55,292 nucleotides of DNA from assembly GCF_014698735.1 (NCBI RefSeq), contig NZ_JACJTQ010000037.1, positions 1 through 55,292 of the forward strand. The letters run 5' to 3'. Shown here in pieces: positions 1 through 8,723 of this stretch (position 1 is the first letter of the stretch; every line of letters begins with the position of its first letter). The notes beneath the pieces were generated by a model. The model was not told where the DNA came from. It did not search any database and saw only the letters and a list, made by a program, of their open reading frames with translations. The position numbers were made by a program, and so were the translations under genes. The stretch is from Anabaena catenula FACHB-362 (GTDB lineage: Bacteria; Cyanobacteriota; Cyanobacteriia; Cyanobacteriales; Nostocaceae).

Positions 1-128
1 TCAGATTGACCGTGTTAGCCTGTGGACTAGATCGTGCCGACACGAATAGGATGAAGCAGGAAGAAAAAGCTGGTAATTGTTAGCATTTGTTAGCTTTTTT
101 GTATCGGTTAAGTATCTTGTAGAAAAAG

Positions 129-1109
129 ATGAAAACTAGAAAACTTGGTAAACAAGGATTGGTTGTTTCAGCACTGGGACTTGGTTGTATGGGAATGTCT
201 GAGTTCTATAGCGGACGTGATGAGCAAGAAGCAATAGCTACCTTGCACCGCGCCTTGGAACTTGGGGTTAATTTCCTCGACACCGCAGATATGTATGGCC
301 CTTTCACTAATGAGCAGCTAGTTGGTAAAGCCATCAAAGACCGCCGAGATCAGGTAATACTGGCGACAAAGTTTGGCAATGTGCGAAGTGAAGATGGTGG
401 TTTTCTGGGTGTCAACGGTAAACCAGAGTATGTCCACTCCTGCTGTGATGCTTCTCTAAAACGGCTGGGGGTGGAGGTAATTGACCTCTACTATCAGCAT
501 CGGGTTGACCCCACTGTACCAATTGAAGACACCATTGGCGCAATGGCAGAATTAGTGCAGCAGGGTAAGGTACGTTACATCGGGATGTCAGAAGCTGCTC
601 CGGCTACAATTGTCCGTGCAAATGCAGTTTACCCAATTACAGCATTGCAAACAGAGTACTCTCTCTGGAATCGTGACCCAGAAGATGAAATTTTACCCAC
701 TGTGCGGGAATTGGGAATTGGGTTTGTTCCCTACAGTCCTCTAGGACGTGGTTTTTTATCAGGTACAATCACCAGCCCTGATGACCTTGCGGCTGATGAC
801 TATCGCCGAATTTCTCCCCGCTTTCAAGGTGAAAATTTCTACAAGAACCTGCAATTAGTGGAACAGGTGAAGGTAATTGCTACTGAAAAAGGTGTAACTC
901 CTAGTCAGCTGGCTTTAGCATGGCTTTTGGCTCAGGGAGAAGATATTGTTCCTATTCCTGGTACGAAGCGCCGTACTTATTTGTCAGAAAACGTTGCAGC
1001 AGTGGAGATTGTTCTCACCCCAGAAGAACTGAATCGACTGGAGTCTGTTGCACCCTTGGGTGTAGCCGCAGGCGATCGCTATCCTGATATGAGTACTGTC
1101 AACCGCTAA
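129..1109 (+). CDS. Aldo/keto reductase
   Basis: An NAD(P)H-dependent oxidoreductase of the aldo/keto reductase superfamily, probably cytoplasmic and acting on small aldehydes or ketones; the substrate cannot be told. The 326-residue protein is full length. The AKR tetrad is visible as Asp51, Tyr56 (DTADMYG), Lys81 (ATKFG) and His124 (YYQHRVDP). The opening [21 protein letters not shown] is typical of the branch close to plant pyridoxal reductase-like AKRs and YakC-type enzymes. The start is the first ATG and has only a weak purine-rich stretch upstream. It stands alone, convergent with recR, with a small hairpin repeat between them. Family sure, function only inferred. Confidence 0.95.
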   Translation: MKTRKLGKQGLVVSALGLGCMGMSEFYSGRDEQEAIATLHRALELGVNFLDTADMYGPFTNEQLVGKAIKDRRDQVILATKFGNVRSEDGGFLGVNGKPEYVHSCCDASLKRLGVEVIDLYYQHRVDPTVPIEDTIGAMAELVQQGKVRYIGMSEAAPATIVRANAVYPITALQTEYSLWNRDPEDEILPTVRELGIGFVPYSPLGRGFLSGTITSPDDLAADDYRRISPRFQGENFYKNLQLVEQVKVIATEKGVTPSQLALAWLLAQGEDIVPIPGTKRRTYLSENVAAVEIVLTPEELNRLESVAPLGVAAGDRYPDMSTVNR

Positions 1110-1188
1110 TATCTAGGATTCCTGTTTGATTTTTGTGAAAGTGGCCTGCACTCTGCGCTTAAACATTCTTGACAATAAGCCCTGAAGA

Positions 1189-1209
1189 GGGTTTAGCATC
1201 GCTAAACCC
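1189..1209. repeat. Short hairpin repeat between convergent genes
   Basis: A perfect 9-bp stem (GGGTTTAGC / GCTAAACCC) with a 3-nt loop lies between the ends of the aldo/keto reductase and recR genes. It could stop transcription from either side, but neither strand has a T-tract after it, so it is better regarded as a dispersed hairpin repeat than as a proven terminator. Confidence 0.5.
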
Positions 1210-1301
1210 CTACATAAATCAAATATAAATCTTTTCCGCTGACTTCATTGCTGGGGTCAATCTAAAATCTAAAATCCCAAATGGTTTGACTGCTGCTCTA
1301 T

Positions 1302-1898
1302 CTAATCTAATTCTCGTCGTCCTTCCATTGCTCTAGCCAGAGTCACCTCATCAGCATATTCTAAATCACCACCCACAGGTAAACCAAAAGCAATACGTGT
1401 GACTTTAGTAAATGGTTTTAGTAGCTGTCCTATATATAATGTGGTTGTTTCCCCTTCTATACTGGGACTAATGGCCATAATCACTTCTTTGGGCTGTTGC
1501 TGACTGACGCGCCGTACTAAAGATTGGACTGTCAATTGTTCTGGGCCAATACCGTCCATTGGGGAAATTACCCCACCTAAGACATGATATTTACCTTTAT
1601 ACTCGCGGGTTTTTTCCAGTGCAATGACATCACGGGAATCTGCAACTACACAGATAGTTGTCTGATCGCGGTTGGGGTTGCGGCAGATTTCACATACAGG
1701 TTCAGCCGAGAGGTGATAGCAAACTTGACACAAGCCTATTTGTTTTTTTGCATCAATCAGGGATTGTGCTAAGGCTGCGACTTCTGCTTCTGGGCGCTTC
1801 AAAATATGCAAAGCTAGACGCTGGGCGGATTTGGGACCGACTCCTGGTAGGCGTTGCAGTTGTTCAATTAACCGGGCTAGAGGGCGTGCGTAAACCGT
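1302..1898 (-). CDS. recR: Recombination mediator protein RecR
   Basis: RecR works with RecF and RecO to load RecA at DNA gaps. The protein shows a helix-hairpin-helix ([13 protein letters not shown]), a four-cysteine zinc finger (CQVC...CEIC) and a Toprim domain ([15 protein letters not shown] through [14 protein letters not shown]). The first ATG/GTG/TTG codon in this frame is a TTG at 1811, which would cut away the essential helix-hairpin-helix. Coding sequence clearly continues upstream ([14 protein letters not shown]), and an in-frame TGA blocks extension beyond about 1925. No ATG, GTG or TTG exists between that TGA and 1811. An AGGAG ribosome site lies 8 nt before an ACG codon at 1898, where relatives would have ATG. 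With ACG as start the protein is 198 residues, the normal RecR length. The gene is certain; the start is inferred. Confidence 0.9.
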   Translation of the reverse strand, partial: TVYARPLARLIEQLQRLPGVGPKSAQRLALHILKRPEAEVAALAQSLIDAKKQIGLCQVCYHLSAEPVCEICRNPNRDQTTICVVADSRDVIALEKTREYKGKYHVLGGVISPMDGIGPEQLTVQSLVRRVSQQQPKEVIMAISPSIEGETTTLYIGQLLKPFTKVTRIAFGLPVGGDLEYADEVTLARAMEGRRELD

Positions 1899-1911
1899 AG
1901 TTTTGTCTCCT
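1896..1911 (-). promoter_or_regulatory. recR ribosome binding site and putative ACG start
   Basis: AGGAG (1911-1907) is followed by 8 nt and then ACG (1898-1896), GTT, TAC in the RecR frame. The spacing is ideal for initiation, and one T-to-C change would explain the loss of an ATG. Either ACG is used as a rare start or the base is a sequencing error. Confidence 0.55.
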
Positions 1912-2084
1912 GGATGTTTTCACCTTTACTATGATGACATTTTTGGGAGGGTTTGGAGTATTGGTGGTGCGATCGCAATTACACTAGACATCGACCGAAT
2001 TTAAATATGCGTTTTCCAGAACCCTTGTAGAGACGTTGTAAGCAAAGTCTTTACATCCTTTTTCGGAAATATCTAATATAGCAG

Positions 2085-2152
2085 TCCTAAATGATTCATG
2101 AATGATTCATGAACACTTCTGTTCCCTGTACCCTATTCCCTGTTCCCTTGAC
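2085..2152. repeat. Short direct repeats (TGATTCATGAA; TTCCCTG)
   Basis: Two direct copies of ATGATTCATGAA are followed by the TTCCCTGT/ACCCTATTCCCTG type of short tandem repeat that recurs in other intergenic regions of the window. No gene is supported between recR and the CBS protein. Confidence 0.5.
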
Positions 2153-2198
2153 TCACCGATAAGTTATCAACTCCAATAGGATTGCTATACATTGATAA

Positions 2199-2996
2199 TT
2201 ATTCAATCTCTTCACATCTAACTAATAGCCTTTCCATGTCCTCAGCTAAGGAAATCAAATCTTTCCAAGAGGAACCACTGACTAAACTTTGAGCGTGCGC
2301 TAAACGGTTTCGCAAGTGTTCAGCCGATTTGAGGAACCTTTCACCAAACCGCTTTGATTTCAGTTCTAGTTGCTGAAAAAGTTCTGGTTGATTCAATACC
2401 AATTCTCGTTTATCGCAAAATTGCAGATAATCTAATAAATCTGTAGCTTCATTTCTTTCCTGACTCTCACGCCATAACTTTTGAGCAGCTTCTAAACGGT
2501 CAGGTTTGAGGACTTTTTGCCAAGAATCTTGGGGATAATAAAGCCTTACTAGTCGTAACAGATTCATTTCTAGCAGCGTCACCAAACCAAAAAGCAACAT
2601 TCTCACTGGTGCTTTTTGCAAATCACCACAAGTAATAATACCACTTACTTTATTACAGTCTAATACAAATAATCTTGGCGTTTGTTTCAGAATAGGAAAC
2701 AACTTCATCAGTGGGGTGGAAATAGCGACTAGTTCTTGAGGATGAAACACCCGTTGATAGTCGCTGCATTTTCCAGATTGGCTTTTTAGTAATGTAGTTA
2801 GTTCCACATAACCGCTGATAGTATCTCCTGTTTTTACCCCCACCACATCAAAATCCTGTAACTGCATCCAATCTAGTACTTCTGTTACATCTGCGTCAGC
2901 TGTTACAGCTTTTAATGGTTCGGCTACATATTCTATGGTGATACTGTTCTCAAATAAGCTGCGTAAATCTTGAGAACGGGATTTTAGCTGTTTCAT
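2199..2996 (-). CDS. CBS-domain pair protein with HEPN-like C-terminal domain
   Basis: Uncharacterised 265-residue protein. Residues about 20-75 and 85-145 resemble two CBS modules, which usually bind adenine nucleotides (VTEVLDWMQLQDFDVVGV...SGYVELTTL; then LFVLDCNKVSGIITCGDLQKAP). The C-terminal half is predicted all helical and ends in a helix with LRNRLAHAQ. Arg229-x4-His234 fits the RxxxxH motif of HEPN domains, many of which are ribonucleases or toxins. There is no signal peptide. It is transcribed in the same direction as purU, 91 bp downstream of that gene, and may be co-transcribed with it. The domain calls come from motif reading only; a purely regulatory CBS protein with a helical tail is the alternative. 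Confidence 0.75.
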   Translation of the reverse strand: MKQLKSRSQDLRSLFENSITIEYVAEPLKAVTADADVTEVLDWMQLQDFDVVGVKTGDTISGYVELTTLLKSQSGKCSDYQRVFHPQELVAISTPLMKLFPILKQTPRLFVLDCNKVSGIITCGDLQKAPVRMLLFGLVTLLEMNLLRLVRLYYPQDSWQKVLKPDRLEAAQKLWRESQERNEATDLLDYLQFCDKRELVLNQPELFQQLELKSKRFGERFLKSAEHLRNRLAHAQSLVSGSSWKDLISLAEDMERLLVRCEEIE

Positions 2997-3087
2997 CTGT
3001 CGTTAGGAATAAGACATCCGCAGGACTAGTATTTCATGAAAGTCTACATTTTTACTGTCCTCTAGATGTCATCTGGGACTATTTCCT

Positions 3088-3939
3088 TTACTCAAAGACA
3101 ACAGTGCGATTTCCATACACTAAAACGCGATTTTGTAAATGCAATCTTACTGCCCTAGCTAACACAACTCTCTCCAAATCTTTACCCTTTCTGACTAAAT
3201 CATCCACTTCATCACGGTGACTTACCCGCACCACATCCTGTTCAATAATTGGCCCTGCATCTAAATCAGCAGTAGCATAATGTGCTGTTGCGCCAATAAT
3301 TTTCACACCCCTTTCAAAGGCTCGATGATAGGGATTAGCACCAATAAAAGCCGGTAAAAATGAATGATGAATATTAATAATTTGAGGAAATTGTTTAATA
3401 AAGTCTGCGCTAACAATCTGCATATATTTTGCTAAAACAACTAAATCAATCTGGTATTTTTTTAATAATTCTAGTTGTTTAATTTCCTGTTCTAGTTTAT
3501 TATGTTTAGTAATGGGAATATAATGATATTCAATACCAAATTGTTCCGCTACTCCCTGTAAATCAGGATGGTTGCTGATAATTATGGGAATTTCAGCAAT
3601 AAATTCCTTAGCGCGTTGTCGCCAAATTAAATCAAAAAGACAATGGTCTTGTTTACTTACCCAAATAGCTATCCGGGGAACAGTATTAGAAAAGTGTAAT
3701 TCCCATGTAGCGCCTAAAGGTTGACCAATAGCATTAAATGCAGGTTCAATCAAATCTTTTGGTAAATTAAAACCTTCTAACTGCCATTCTATGCGGGTGA
3801 GAAATAAACCAGCAGCAGCATCTGTATGTTGGTCTGCATGGATAATATTACCACCATTAGCATAGATAAAATTGGCAATTTTGGCAACTAATCCCCGTTG
3901 GTCAGGACAGGAGATTAGTAAAGTTGCTGTTGACTTCAT
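3088..3939 (-). CDS. purU: Formyltetrahydrofolate deformylase
   Basis: Hydrolyses 10-formyltetrahydrofolate to tetrahydrofolate and formate, balancing the one-carbon pool and supplying formate for purine synthesis. The 283-residue protein has an N-terminal ACT domain (residues about 6-85, beginning LLISCPDQRGLVAKIANFI). The formyltransferase-fold domain follows and holds the hallmark INIHHSFLPAFIGANPYHRAFERG and GATAHYATADLDAGPII segments, including the catalytic Asn-His-Asp set. Length matches the family. It starts 14 bp downstream of the DUF4340 gene on the same strand, so it probably ends the transporter transcript. No obvious regulatory structure is seen. Confidence 0.97.
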   Translation of the reverse strand: MKSTATLLISCPDQRGLVAKIANFIYANGGNIIHADQHTDAAAGLFLTRIEWQLEGFNLPKDLIEPAFNAIGQPLGATWELHFSNTVPRIAIWVSKQDHCLFDLIWRQRAKEFIAEIPIIISNHPDLQGVAEQFGIEYHYIPITKHNKLEQEIKQLELLKKYQIDLVVLAKYMQIVSADFIKQFPQIINIHHSFLPAFIGANPYHRAFERGVKIIGATAHYATADLDAGPIIEQDVVRVSHRDEVDDLVRKGKDLERVVLARAVRLHLQNRVLVYGNRTVVFE

Positions 3940-3953
3940 TAGATAAATATCAC

Positions 3954-4571
3954 TTATTTGCTATTGGTGGGAGTTGGTAAAGGAAGAAGAGGTAAAGGCT
4001 GTGATTCAAGATTATTTGCGTTTTGTTTCCACTCGGATAATTCACGATTTACTGCATTGCTAAAATCTGGAGATACTAACAATAGATTCATCTTACCATT
4101 TTCTTGAATATTGGGGTCAGTTTGAGCATATAAAAAACTCTTGTTAAAATTAGTTTTTCCTAAATTTAACTGATGGGTTTGCTGATTTTTGAGTTTAATA
4201 TCGATAGTTGATTGAGGTTTATCTAAGCCATATTCTGGGAGTTGACTAAGTGGAGTTGATAAAGTTGTTTCACTTTTACCTTTTACCAATAAATCCAGTA
4301 AATAAGAGACAATTGCATCATTTGCCGGTTCTGATATTGGTGATTTTATTAACCATTTTGGCGGTTCAAGTTTATTGCTACGTTCTAGATTCAAAGTGTA
4401 ATCTTTGGTTTTTACTGTTAATGACTGAATATCATCAGCAGCGAAAGAGAAAAGCTGCTGTTTTTGTTCTTTAGTTTCTTCTTGCCGAGTTGAATTTTTA
4501 GTTTCAATGAAGTAAACAAAACTACCCAAACCCAGGGCTAAAAGTATCAAAATTAAAGTGCTGCGTTTCAT
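3954..4571 (-). CDS. DUF4340 domain-containing membrane-anchored protein
   Basis: A 205-residue protein of unknown biochemical role. One N-terminal membrane segment (residues 4-22, LILILLALGLGSFVYFI) anchors a periplasmic domain of the DUF4340 type (SFAADDIQSLTVKTKDYTLNLER; LPEYGLDKPQSTIDIKL). A Pro-rich tail (PLPLLPLPTPTNSK) follows. DUF4340 proteins are usually encoded beside GldG-like auxiliary transport components, as here: the GldG-like gene lies upstream on the same strand, separated by about 185 bp of repeats, and purU follows 14 bp later. It is probably a periplasmic partner of that ABC complex, which is inference from context. Confidence 0.85.
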   Translation of the reverse strand: MKRSTLILILLALGLGSFVYFIETKNSTRQEETKEQKQQLFSFAADDIQSLTVKTKDYTLNLERSNKLEPPKWLIKSPISEPANDAIVSYLLDLLVKGKSETTLSTPLSQLPEYGLDKPQSTIDIKLKNQQTHQLNLGKTNFNKSFLYAQTDPNIQENGKMNLLLVSPDFSNAVNRELSEWKQNANNLESQPLPLLPLPTPTNSK

Positions 4572-4581
4572 TTGGTCATCG

Positions 4582-4739
4582 ATAATTGGTGATTGGTGAT
4601 TGGTGATTGGGAATAGGTAATTAAGTTATTCTTCATTTTCTCCGCGTCCCCGTGTCCCCGTGTCCCCGTGTCTCCCCATCTCCGCGTCCCCGCGTCCCCG
4701 TGTCTCCCCATCTCCCTCCGCGTCTCCGCCTCCCTATCT
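4582..4739. repeat. STRR block (GTGATTG and CCCCGTGT units)
   Basis: Three copies of a GGTGATT heptamer are followed by a C-rich array built from CCCCGTGT, CTCCCCAT and CCGCGT units. It fills the gap between the GldG-like and DUF4340 genes. Related arrays recur at 11.7, 14.8 and 15.2 kb. It interrupts what otherwise looks like one operon. Confidence 0.8.
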
Positions 4740-4755
4740 CCTCAGTAACTAATAT

Positions 4756-6603
4756 CTATCTTCGTTTCCACCAAATAATACCGCCTGTTGTCAAACCAAT
4801 TAACGGTAAAAGCAACAAAGAAGATATGATTAGAATATTTGCTTGGGTGGTTGACATGGTGATGCGACGATTTTTCGGTTCTTTGGGGCGAATTGAAAGA
4901 GGTTGCTGATCTTGCTGACTCAACCAAGTGACTGAATTAAGAAATACATCCCCATTTAATTGTTGTTCAAATAAGCCGTCTGTAGCAAAATCCGAGTTTC
5001 CTAATACTACTAACCGCGATTCTTTAGGAGTAAGTTGGGAAGTTGTTGGTGTTGGGGAAGTTGTGGGAGTTGGTGAAGTTGCTGGAGTTGGTGAAGTTGT
5101 GGGAGTTGGTGAAGTTGCTGGAGTTGGTGAAGTTGTGGGAGTTGGTGAAGTTGTTGGTGTTGGTGAAGTTGTGGGAGTTGGTGAAGTTGTTGGTGTTGGT
5201 GAAGTTGTTGGTGTTGGTGAAGTTGTTGGTGTTGGTGAAGTTGCTGGTGTTGGGGAAGTTGTTGGTGTTGGGGAAGTTGTTGGTGTTGGTGAAGTTGTGG
5301 GAGTTGGTGAAGTTGCTGGAGTTGGTGAAGTTGTGGGAGTGGGGATAACTTGGGCTGGTAAATTTCTTTTTAACGCCACACCCAAAGTTAGAGGGCCTTT
5401 GAGGTCTTTACCTTCATTAAACTCTAATTTTTCGTTTTGCTGGTCACTTTCTGCCCAACTGTTAGGATAGGGTTTAGTTTTGAGTAAAGAAATAGATTCA
5501 ATACCAGAAACTGGAGTAATTACTAAAGGTCGGACTAGGGGATAAAAAGAATAACCATTACCGAAATCTTTAGTAATAGGATGCTGTCCATATTCTGTGA
5601 CGAGGGGTGCAGCAGGCCCAAGTCCTAAACTTTGTCCAGAGATATCAATAGCCAAACGATTATCTAATACCACACCCCAATCTTTTAGCAAGCTATCAAT
5701 TTTGAGGTTAGTATTGGGGTTAATCATCAACAGTAAGTTACCGCCACGATTAAGATAGTCTTGTAAGGCTTGGACTTCACCCTCAAATAATTCTCGTTTT
5801 GCGCCGGCTAAAATCACAACAGATGCATCTTCAGGAACTTGGGAAGATTCTGCTAAGTTCAATGGTGAAGCGGTGAAGTTTTTGTCTGTTAATCCTTGAA
5901 TTGCTTGGGAGATTGCACCTTTACCTGGTGTAAGTTGATGTTCGCCGTGACCTTGGAGAAAGTAAACTTTTGCGGTAGTATTGCTGGTGATTTGTTGGAG
6001 GCGATTAGTTAACTTTATTTCTGAGAGGCGTTCATTTTCATTGACTGTCTGGACTAATTGCCGTTTATTTTCAAATTCTAGGTATACTTCACCAAAATCT
6101 TTAACACCAAATTTTTCTGCTAGTCCTGGTCTAATTTGAGGATCAATATATTCAAATTTAAATTTTTGACTTTGACGCTGAAAATTTTCTAGTAATTCTT
6201 GGTCTAGAGGATCTTTATCTCTTGCAAAAACCCACACTTTAGCGGTTTGTGGCAAGGTCTTTAGCAATTCTTTAGATTGGGGGGCGAGGGTAAATAACTG
6301 TGTTTCGGTTAAGTCTGCCCGCAGGTGGTAGCGAGTACCTAAAAAGTTGATTAATCCCAAAATGGTTAACACTGCTAAAGTTGCAACCAAGGCATTTGTA
6401 CCTGCTTGGGTTGAACGCTGTTTCCACCATTTATGCTGCTGACTTTGTAATATTATCCACAAGCCGCAAATCACACAACCTGTAATTATAAATGCTAATG
6501 GGATTAATCCCCATTTTTGGGTGATGATACCTGCTGTTACGCCGACAGATATAAAGAATGGTCCTAGCCAAAATATTAGTTTCCAAAGTTGTTTTTTAAT
6601 CAT
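4756..6603 (-). CDS. GldG-family ABC transporter auxiliary protein with Ser-Pro-Thr repeat
   Basis: A 615-residue membrane protein of the GldG/uncharacterised ABC-transport family. Two membrane helices lie near the N-terminus (about 10-55) and one at about 73-92. A large periplasmic domain follows ([21 protein letters not shown] onwards), including an IFT52/GldG-like part ([37 protein letters not shown]). One C-terminal helix (about 590-612) ends in WWKRR. Between about residues 420 and 525 the protein carries roughly 16 TSPTP(T/A) hexapeptides, probably an extended surface-exposed linker. The ABC permease gene ends 60 bp upstream. Related GldAFG systems support gliding in Bacteroidetes; in cyanobacteria the substrate is unknown. 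Confidence 0.88.
   Translation of the reverse strand: MIKKQLWKLIFWLGPFFISVGVTAGIITQKWGLIPLAFIITGCVICGLWIILQSQQHKWWKQRSTQAGTNALVATLAVLTILGLINFLGTRYHLRADLTETQLFTLAPQSKELLKTLPQTAKVWVFARDKDPLDQELLENFQRQSQKFKFEYIDPQIRPGLAEKFGVKDFGEVYLEFENKRQLVQTVNENERLSEIKLTNRLQQITSNTTAKVYFLQGHGEHQLTPGKGAISQAIQGLTDKNFTASPLNLAESSQVPEDASVVILAGAKRELFEGEVQALQDYLNRGGNLLLMINPNTNLKIDSLLKDWGVVLDNRLAIDISGQSLGLGPAAPLVTEYGQHPITKDFGNGYSFYPLVRPLVITPVSGIESISLLKTKPYPNSWAESDQQNEKLEFNEGKDLKGPLTLGVALKRNLPAQVIPTPTTSPTPATSPTPTTSPTPTTSPTPTTSPTPATSPTPTTSPTPTTSPTPTTSPTPTTSPTPTTSPTPTTSPTPATSPTPTTSPTPATSPTPTTSPTPTTSQLTPKESRLVVLGNSDFATDGLFEQQLNGDVFLNSVTWLSQQDQQPLSIRPKEPKNRRITMSTTQANILIISSLLLLPLIGLTTGGIIWWKRR
5042..5347. repeat. In-frame 18-bp tandem repeat coding TSPTPT/A
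   Basis: About 16 near-identical 18-bp units encode TSPTP followed by Thr or Ala inside the GldG-like gene. Units vary by a few third-position and Thr/Ala changes, so the array can expand or shrink in whole codons. Because 18 is a multiple of 3, copy-number change does not break the gene. The opposite strand reads as long repetitive ORFs that are artefacts. Confidence 0.95.
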
Positions 6604-6663
6604 TAGTTATTGGTCATTTGGTAGTAATGCCAGGAATAATTAACCGCAGATGAGATTATGCCT

Positions 6664-7476
6664 TTACTGTCTTTGAAAGCGGAGTGCATCAATTGATTGG
6701 GCTGTGAGAAAGATGCCTAATATAATGTAACTGGTAAATAATATTAAGGCGCTGGTGTCGAAAATTCCTTGAACGAGGGTGTTGTAATGTTTGAGTAGGG
6801 AAAGATGACTTAATGCTTGTCCTATGGGACCGGGGATATTTTTGGCGATGGCATCAATAGATAACAGCAAGATCATGACGGCGAAACTGAGGACGGCTGA
6901 TAAAATTGTGCTGTCTGTTAATGAGGAAATAAACATTCCTAAAGATAATATGGCTGCTGCTAGTAAGATTAATCCTAAGTGACCGAGTAAGGGAATTATG
7001 GGTGACATGGGGGGATTTGAACTGCTGAGTGCGATCGCTTCAAATCCTAATAGGGGTAAAATCAATGTGATCAAAAATGTTAGCACTCCTAATAATTTCC
7101 CAACGGCTACAGCCCAATTGGTAATTGGTGATGTGGCTAATAGTTCTAATGTTCCCCGTTTGCGTTCTTCGGCATAAAGTCCCATTGAAAGTATGGGTAG
7201 GATAAATAATAACAGCCACCCCATGCGGTCTAAAAATGCCCGTACAAATTCATAAGGAACATCTATGGGCGGTATTGGGACTCCTAATTGTTGTCCTTGG
7301 ATGTCATAGGCTGCTACGGTGGGCAAAATACCTCCTGGGCCTAGCAAAATCATGACGAGGAATAAGCCGGAGATAAACCAAAAGATGCCTGCAATACCAT
7401 AAGCTAAGGGCGATACAAAATAACTCTGTAGTTCTCGGCGATAAATGGCAATGATATTAGCTAGTACTATACCCAT
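6664..7476 (-). CDS. ABC-2 type transporter permease (GldF-like)
   Basis: A 270-residue integral membrane protein with about six hydrophobic helices, of the ABC-2/GldF permease type (IAIYRRELQSYFVSPLAYGIAGIFWFISG; GLYAEERKRGTLELLATSPITNW). The GTLELLxTSPI segment is a hallmark of this permease class. Its ATG (7476) directly abuts the TAG stop of the ATPase gene, so the two are almost certainly translationally coupled. The GldG-like gene follows 60 bp later. It forms the membrane channel of the ABC complex; the substrate is unknown. Confidence 0.93.
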   Translation of the reverse strand: MGIVLANIIAIYRRELQSYFVSPLAYGIAGIFWFISGLFLVMILLGPGGILPTVAAYDIQGQQLGVPIPPIDVPYEFVRAFLDRMGWLLLFILPILSMGLYAEERKRGTLELLATSPITNWAVAVGKLLGVLTFLITLILPLLGFEAIALSSSNPPMSPIIPLLGHLGLILLAAAILSLGMFISSLTDSTILSAVLSFAVMILLLSIDAIAKNIPGPIGQALSHLSLLKHYNTLVQGIFDTSALILFTSYIILGIFLTAQSIDALRFQRQ

Positions 7477-8508
7477 CTATGCGGCTTCTCCTTCTGTGTC
7501 TGTTGAGTCTACTTCCGGGGGTAAATTCTTTTCTTCTGTGGTCAGTTGCAAAAACACATCTTCTAGGGTGGCGTTGACACGACGCATTTCGTATAAACCG
7601 AATCCTCCCCGAATCAAAGCAGCAGCGATATTCTGACCTGGTTCGGTTCCGGGTTGCGATATGACTCGCAGGTGGCCACGGTTTTGGGTTTGGGTTTGAT
7701 AACTGGTCGGCATTGATTCTACCAGAATCACACCTGATACATTTTGTAGCACTTGTTTTGCCAGGGTCACTTCTCCTGTAATTTCTAGGTCATATCCAGA
7801 ACCACCTGTCAGTTGTGTCATCAGGTTTTCTGGGGTATTGGTGGCTACTACTTTACCGCGATTAATGATGGCAACGCGGTTACAGGTCATGCTTACTTCT
7901 GGGAGAATGTGGGTTGAGAGGATAATTGTGTGGGTTCCGGCCAGACTTTTGATTAAGTTTCGCACTTCGATGATTTGTCGGGGGTCAAGTCCAACGGTGG
8001 GTTCGTCGAGAATAATCGCTGGGGGGTCATGGACTATGGCTTGGGCAATGCCGACTCTTTGACGATAGCCTTTAGAAAGTTTGCGAATTATGACTTTGCG
8101 TTTTTCTTGTAAATTGCAGCGTTGCATGGCGGCTTGGACTTTGAGAGAGCGATCGCCTGCCGAGACCCCCTTAATTTGGGCTACAAAGTGCAGAAAACCC
8201 TCAACTGTCATTTCGGGGTATAAAGGTGGTGTTTCCGGTAAGTAGCCGATTTTTTGTCGAACTGCGAGGGAATTTTCATGGACATCATACCCTGCTATTT
8301 TGGCTGTACCTTTGGTTGCTGGTAAGTAGCCGGCTAAAATTCGCATGGTTGTGGTTTTCCCTGCGCCATTTGGCCCCAATAAACCTAAAATTTCTCCTGG
8401 TTCGACATTAAAGGTGACATCAGTGATGGCTGAGGTAGAACCGTAGATTTTACTGAGATGTTCAACTTCTATCATTGGTGTTGTGGTTGATTGCAATTTA
8501 ACATCCAC
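7477..8508 (-). CDS. ABC transporter ATP-binding protein (GldA/NatA-like)
   Basis: A 343-residue ATPase. It shows Walker A (GPNGAGKTT), a Q-loop region (GYLPETPPLYPEMTV), the signature LSKGYRQRVG, Walker B (AIILDEPTVGLDP) and the H-loop (STHILPE). A C-terminal extension of about 110 residues is typical of the GldA/CcmA-NatA subgroup of ABC-2 systems. It is the first gene of a minus-strand set ATPase, permease, GldG-like, DUF4340, purU. The start at 8508 gives MDVKLQSTTTPMIEVEHLSK; an alternative ATG 11 codons later would begin directly at MIEVEHLSKIYG, where many relatives begin. Confidence 0.95.
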   Translation of the reverse strand: MDVKLQSTTTPMIEVEHLSKIYGSTSAITDVTFNVEPGEILGLLGPNGAGKTTTMRILAGYLPATKGTAKIAGYDVHENSLAVRQKIGYLPETPPLYPEMTVEGFLHFVAQIKGVSAGDRSLKVQAAMQRCNLQEKRKVIIRKLSKGYRQRVGIAQAIVHDPPAIILDEPTVGLDPRQIIEVRNLIKSLAGTHTIILSTHILPEVSMTCNRVAIINRGKVVATNTPENLMTQLTGGSGYDLEITGEVTLAKQVLQNVSGVILVESMPTSYQTQTQNRGHLRVISQPGTEPGQNIAAALIRGGFGLYEMRRVNATLEDVFLQLTTEEKNLPPEVDSTDTEGEAA

Positions 8509-8564
8509 AATATTGACATTTTCCTGAAGGAAATGTGGAGAGATTTTCGCGCACTACCAGAAAA

Positions 8565-8660
8565 TACTGGATTAATTGAACCGCCTGGATTAATTGAACC
8601 GCGAAGACGCGAAGGACGCGAAGAGAAGAAAGAAGGAAAGAAAGAGAAGAAAGAAGTATT
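8565..8660. repeat. Dispersed repeat and purine-rich stretch
   Basis: Two direct copies of GGATTAATTGAACCGC run into GAAGACGCGAAGGACGCGAAG, followed by about 35 bases of nearly pure A/G. This is the common Nostocales repeat of that sequence class and lies between divergent genes. No coding potential is supported. Confidence 0.6.
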
Positions 8661-8723
8661 CACAAACCAAAAGCAGAAATTATAAAGTATAAACTATAAA
8701 TTACAAAGTATAAATTATAAATT

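Noticed and set aside
3-89. Open frame at the left edge ending in TAG (could be the 3' end of a gene)
   Set aside because: Only about 28 codons with no recognisable family; too little sequence to support a partial gene.
5042-5347. Regular repeat array that could be taken for CRISPR
   Set aside because: 18-bp units follow each other without unique spacers and encode protein on the other strand.
4928-5470. Long plus-strand ORFs across the GldG-like gene (Gly-Val-Gly-Glu-Val and Leu-Val-Lys-Leu repeats)
   Set aside because: They are the antisense of the TSPTPT array; absence of stops is caused by the repeat, not by coding.
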